Of a DNA stretch of 64,000 nucleotides, positions 61,361-64,000 are shown one piece after another. The notes beneath the pieces were generated by a model. The model ran no database searches. It had not been told where the DNA came from and worked only from the letters and a program-made list of their open reading frames with translations. Origin of the DNA: Curtobacterium sp. MCLR17_007 (GTDB lineage: Bacteria; Actinomycetota; Actinomycetes; Actinomycetales; Microbacteriaceae); NCBI RefSeq assembly GCF_003234655.2, contig NZ_CP126271.1, forward strand, positions 3,038,001 to 3,102,000, in the 5' to 3' direction. Position numbers and translations under genes: made by a program. Every line of letters starts with the position of its first letter. Positions within the stretch are counted from its first letter, which is position 1.

Positions 61361-61614
61361 AGCGGCGCACATCAGCGCTGATCACACTCGGTGGCCTCAC
61401 AGCGTCGATCCTCGCGTACGCTCTCTTCGGGCCGATCCTCGCGGGCATCCTCGCACTCGCAACGCTCTGCTTCGCGGCTTTCCGTACGAGCATCATCGGG
61501 AGCACCACCATTCTGGCGACGAAGCCGATCGACCCTAAAGCGGTTCGCCAGTACCGGGAAGATCATCCCGGTGCCACCATCAGCGCAGCTGCGTCGATCG
61601 TCGCACGTAGGTAG
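61357..61614 (+). CDS. Small two-helix membrane protein, possible immunity partner
   Basis: An 85-residue protein starting at GTG that overlaps the preceding stop as GTGA, so the two proteins are made together. A basic start (MKRRTS) precedes two hydrophobic segments at about 7-25 and 27-50 (LITLGGLTASILAYALFGPI, AGILALATLCFAAF), then a cytoplasmic tail DPKAVRQYREDHPGATIS. No family recognised. Small membrane proteins coupled to secreted cationic peptides are often immunity proteins, but there is no direct evidence here. A hairpin follows. Confidence 0.65.
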   Translation: MKRRTSALITLGGLTASILAYALFGPILAGILALATLCFAAFRTSIIGSTTILATKPIDPKAVRQYREDHPGATISAAASIVARR

Positions 61615-61647
61615 TCGGATTCCGGACCCAGCAAATCCGCATCAGCT

Positions 61648-61681
61648 GACCAGAGGGCCGGCAGATACCGGCCCTCTGGTC
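61648..61681 (+). terminator. Hairpin after the small secreted/membrane pair
   Basis: GACCAGAGGGCCGG (61648-61661) and CCGGCCCTCTGGTC (61668-61681) pair perfectly across CAGATA, 34 bases after the stop. No T-run. It marks the end of the two-gene unit. Confidence 0.8.
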
Positions 61682-61835
61682 CGCCTGCGGCGAGCGTGCA
61701 AGTCGTCGGCTTTCGCCTCGATCCCGCCCCGTCCCGTCGGGACGCTAGCCAGAGTTATGTTCGCCACCGCGGCGCCTGCCGGCCCTGCGTGGGCCTGTGC
61801 AGCAGCGCGCCGCTCACCGAAGTGCAGCGGTCAGC

Positions 61836-62125
61836 TCACGAGGCCGAGCGCTCGGCGCCGTACGCGCGGACGAATGCGTCCACGCCGTCGTCGAAGACCG
61901 CATCGACGGCGGCGGCGAGTTCCGGTGAGTTCAGCGCGAGGAGGAACGTCAGGGCGGTGAAGTGCTCGGAGGCCCGATGCGGGGTTCGCCGCGCGGATCA
62001 CACCCGCTTCGGCCAGATCGCTGAACTGGGCCGCGATGACCTGCTCGGGATCATGTGCCAGATCCGTCCCGGACGCGGGGACCAATCGACTTGACTCGAG
62101 GAGCATCGTCACCTCTGCGGAGCGG
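61836..62125 (-). pseudogene. Frameshifted C-terminal remnant of a TetR-family regulator
   Basis: On the minus strand VTMLLESSRLVPASGTDLAH, then DPEQVIAAQFSDLAEAGVIR up to AANP, is in one frame. The continuation HRASEHFTALTFLLALNSPE, LAAAVDAVFDDGVDAFVRAY to a stop at 61836 is in another frame; the shift is near 61975-61985. Together this reads as the ligand-domain end of an AefR-like TetR protein. No helix-turn-helix is found upstream. The family assignment is by pattern. Confidence 0.55.
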
Positions 62126-62397
62126 TTCACGAAGGAGGGAGGCCGGGAGTTCGCGAACCATCCCCGGCTCACCTTGCGCCACCGCCACAGGACCAACGGA
62201 AGGAATGCGGCGAGCAGACCGACGGGGACCAGCAGGGAGATCCACAGAGACTGCTCGTCCCACGCGGTGGTGGACGGGTTCCAGCCCCACCGCATCAGCT
62301 TGACGAGGTGGTAGAGCGGGTTCTGAACGGCGAGTCCGGCCAGCCAAGTGGGCAGTGTGCTCACTGGCCAAGCCGCGTCGCTCAGACGCTGTCGCAC
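62126..62397 (-). pseudogene. C-terminal remnant of an ABC-2-like membrane permease
   Basis: The minus-strand frame gives STLPTWLAGLAVQNPLYHLV, KLMRWGWNPSTTAW, WISLLVPVGLLAAFLPLVLW and RKVSRGWFANSR. The NPLYHLVxLMR and final hydrophobic segment look like the last helices of an ABC-2 type permease. The frame then runs directly into the TetR-like remnant, as if a deletion had joined the ends of two genes. No intact start or N-terminal part is visible, and it is unlikely to be functional. Confidence 0.45.
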
Positions 62398-62510
62398 CGG
62401 TCGCGCTCTTCGTCGGCGGCATGCTGATCTTCCCGGCGGGGGCGGTCATCCTCCGGCCGCTCGGTGGCCTGTCATCCCTTCCCCGGGGCCATCACAGACC
62501 GACGAACTCA
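62382..62510 (+). pseudogene. Plus-strand remnant resembling a DUF7010-type membrane protein
   Basis: The frame SDAVAPVALFVGGMLIFPAG, AVILRPLGGLSSLPRGHH shows a hydrophobic stretch with GGMLIFP and LPRG as in small DUF7010-type membrane proteins. There is no plausible start nearby and the frame leaves the pattern after about 40 residues. This is a fragment, and the identification is tentative. Confidence 0.35.
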
Positions 62511-62564
62511 CTCGTCAGCAGTTCGGTGAGCACCCGGCGACGGCATCCGATTCGAACATGCAGC

Positions 62565-63842
62565 TCACGCCCGGTTCGCCGCCGCCCTCGCGGCATACCC
62601 CCACGCGATGAGCGCACCGACGACCAGCACCGTCGAGAAGATCGCGATCGCACCGTTCACCCCGAGCAACGTGCCGACCACACCGAGCGTCACACCACCG
62701 CCGGTCCGCAACCCCGACGCGAACATCCCGAACACGCCGAGCGTCCGCCCACGCTCGCCCGCCGTCGCCTCGAGCTGCACCAGGCTCTGCGCGATCGACA
62801 TCGAGGCGATCTCCCCCATGCCCGCGATGACGAGCACCACGAGGGCGACCACGACGCTCGACGTCAGCGAGAACGCGAGCACCGCGCCACCGAACACCAC
62901 CGTCGCCAGGACAGCGGCGCGCAGCGACGGCTTCAACAGCCCGGTCGCCTCCAGCAGGAAGCCACCGACCACTCCCCCGAGGCCCATCGCGAACAACAGC
63001 GCACCGTACGTGGCATCCGCGCCGGAACGGCCCGCCAGCCCGTTCGCGAACTCCGGCATCGCCGAAGGCAGGGCGTTGCCGACGGTGATCGCCACCAACC
63101 CGCCGATCACGATCATCGCGACGATGACGTGGTTCGACCCGATGCTGCGGAGCACACGCACGACCTCACGAGCCGTCATCCGCGGTACCGCGTCGAGGTC
63201 GGCGGCGTCGCGCACGTGCCCGGTGAAGCGCGTCCGGCCCATCTGGACCATCATCGGCAGGTAGAGCAGCACGTTGACGAAGATGCCGACCGTCGGTCCG
63301 AGCTGCAGCAGGAGCACCGACCCGACGACCGGGCCCAGCAGGATGCCGAGGCTCTGGAACGTCGAGTTCATCCGCACCGCGCTGGGCAGGTCGCGCTTCT
63401 CGACGAAGTCGTGCAGGAGCATCTGCTCGGCCGGGGCCCACAACGCGCCCGCAGCACCGTGGCCGAGCAACAGGACGCACGCCCATCCGACGCTGAGCGA
63501 ATCGGTCAGGAACAGCACGCCCCACCCGATCGACACCAGCATGAACAGCGCCTGCGCGACCTGGATGATCCGGCGGCAGTCGTACTTCTCCGCGAGTGAA
63601 CCGGACCACACCGAGAGGAGCAGGAACGGCAACCAGTGACTGATCACCTGGAACCCGACCAGCGTCGGCGAGTGGAACGTCTGCCACAGCACCCAGTAGC
63701 TGATGACGTGCTCGGTGTTGTCCGCCATCATCGACAGCCCCGACGTGAACAGGTACGGACGGGAGCTCCGGTTCCGGAGTGCTGCGAAGCGCCGCGGTCC
63801 CGTCGTCCGCACGTCGGGAACGGGTGGCTCGAACTCAGTCAT
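62565..63842 (-). CDS. MFS transporter (exporter type)
   Basis: A 425-residue protein from ATG at 63842, with GGAG 9 bases upstream. About twelve hydrophobic segments are visible. Loop 2-3 carries SGSLAEKYDCRRIIQVAQAL near 73-92, the MFS G-x-L-a-D-r-x-g-r-r type motif, and the second half has GLGGVVGGFLLEATGLLKPS. The pattern is that of the MFS 3/enterobactin-exporter (EntS-like) group, with TFQSLGILLGPVVGSVLLLQ. The substrate is unknown; export of a siderophore, drug or peptide is possible. Its promoter lies in the last 150 bases of the window, which become notably AT-richer. Confidence 0.85.
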   Translation of the reverse strand: MTEFEPPVPDVRTTGPRRFAALRNRSSRPYLFTSGLSMMADNTEHVISYWVLWQTFHSPTLVGFQVISHWLPFLLLSVWSGSLAEKYDCRRIIQVAQALFMLVSIGWGVLFLTDSLSVGWACVLLLGHGAAGALWAPAEQMLLHDFVEKRDLPSAVRMNSTFQSLGILLGPVVGSVLLLQLGPTVGIFVNVLLYLPMMVQMGRTRFTGHVRDAADLDAVPRMTAREVVRVLRSIGSNHVIVAMIVIGGLVAITVGNALPSAMPEFANGLAGRSGADATYGALLFAMGLGGVVGGFLLEATGLLKPSLRAAVLATVVFGGAVLAFSLTSSVVVALVVLVIAGMGEIASMSIAQSLVQLEATAGERGRTLGVFGMFASGLRTGGGVTLGVVGTLLGVNGAIAIFSTVLVVGALIAWGYAARAAANRA

Positions 63843-64000
63843 GCAAGGCGCTCCGATGAAGGCCGGTCGGTCGGTCGACCATACGACGTTCCTCCATGAC
63901 AATAACGCCTGACGCCGCGAGGACTACCGCCAGGCCGAAACAGCACTGCCAGTGACCTTCCTAATCAATTACCCGACAGAGATGCCCATTTGGCAATCCA

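Noticed and set aside
63843..64000. Further gene at the right edge
   Set aside because: No start with ribosome binding site and no sustained frame; the stretch is AT-richer and probably holds the MFS promoter.

Overview
The window is high-GC DNA (roughly 70 percent by eye), with many GTG and TTG starts, long chains of 4-base start/stop overlaps, and actinobacterial families (holin-type membrane protein, DUF6421, GH76, GH38, GH127). It fits a Microbacteriaceae actinomycete, possibly a plant-associated Curtobacterium. The genus is an inference from gene content, not a search result. No rRNA, tRNA, CRISPR array, IS element, integrase or phage module was seen.

Layout. 1-3.4 kb: the end of a secreted protein and small housekeeping-type genes (YCII-like, holin-like, DUF3892, VanZ, alpha/beta hydrolase). 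3.5-12.9 kb: a nitrogen operon (APC permease, two DUF1989-type proteins, biotin-dependent urea/guanidine carboxylase, allophanate hydrolase, TetR) behind a palindromic operator; current knowledge of the families makes guanidine the likelier substrate. 12.9-17.6 kb: an XRE/DUF2975 pair, a membrane protein, an MBL-fold hydrolase, and an AraC regulator divergent from a flavin amine oxidase. 17.6-24.2 kb: 5-oxoproline catabolism (PxpABC) and its probable DUF969/DUF979 transporter with DUF2891 and a GntR regulator; two copies of TTGTT(G/C)AACAA link the two halves.

24.2-35.7 kb: an alpha-mannan locus (secreted GH76 mannanase, ROK kinase, type I phosphomannose isomerase, LacI repressor, ABC importer, intracellular GH38 alpha-mannosidase). 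Three near-identical LacI operators (TTGGTAACGTTATCAA type) lie on promoters of the locus, so polymer cleavage, import, trimming, phosphorylation and isomerisation to fructose-6-P look like one regulon. 35.8-38.7 kb: a secreted FN3/propeller protein, a TetR and a secreted GH16 enzyme. 39.2-46.5 kb: a second sugar locus (GH127, ABC importer, LacI, APH-like kinase) with its own CGGCAA-type operators.

46.5-54 kb: a phospholipase D-like remnant, a DUF6421-SDR-threonine aldolase operon, an unusual zinc-ribbon SDR, a GDSL lipoprotein and a LysR. 54-56.2 kb: MesX (DUF1852) and MesD, the oxygen-linked folate-independent methionine synthase pair. 56.3-58.8 kb: a WXG-like/DUF1023 hydrolase with a lipoprotein. 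58.9-64 kb: a PRC-barrel protein, a cryptochrome-like FAD protein, a fragment of a second mesD-like gene, a lower-GC pair encoding a small secreted cationic protein and a two-helix membrane protein (bacteriocin/immunity-like), a cluster of decayed genes and an MFS exporter.

Three repeat types run through the spacers: perfect 42-48 bp palindromes with GACGGGAGGC arms, two 48-bp elements bounded by TGACGAATC/GATTCGTCA, and a 19-bp minisatellite that supplies the stop codon of the DUF2891 gene.
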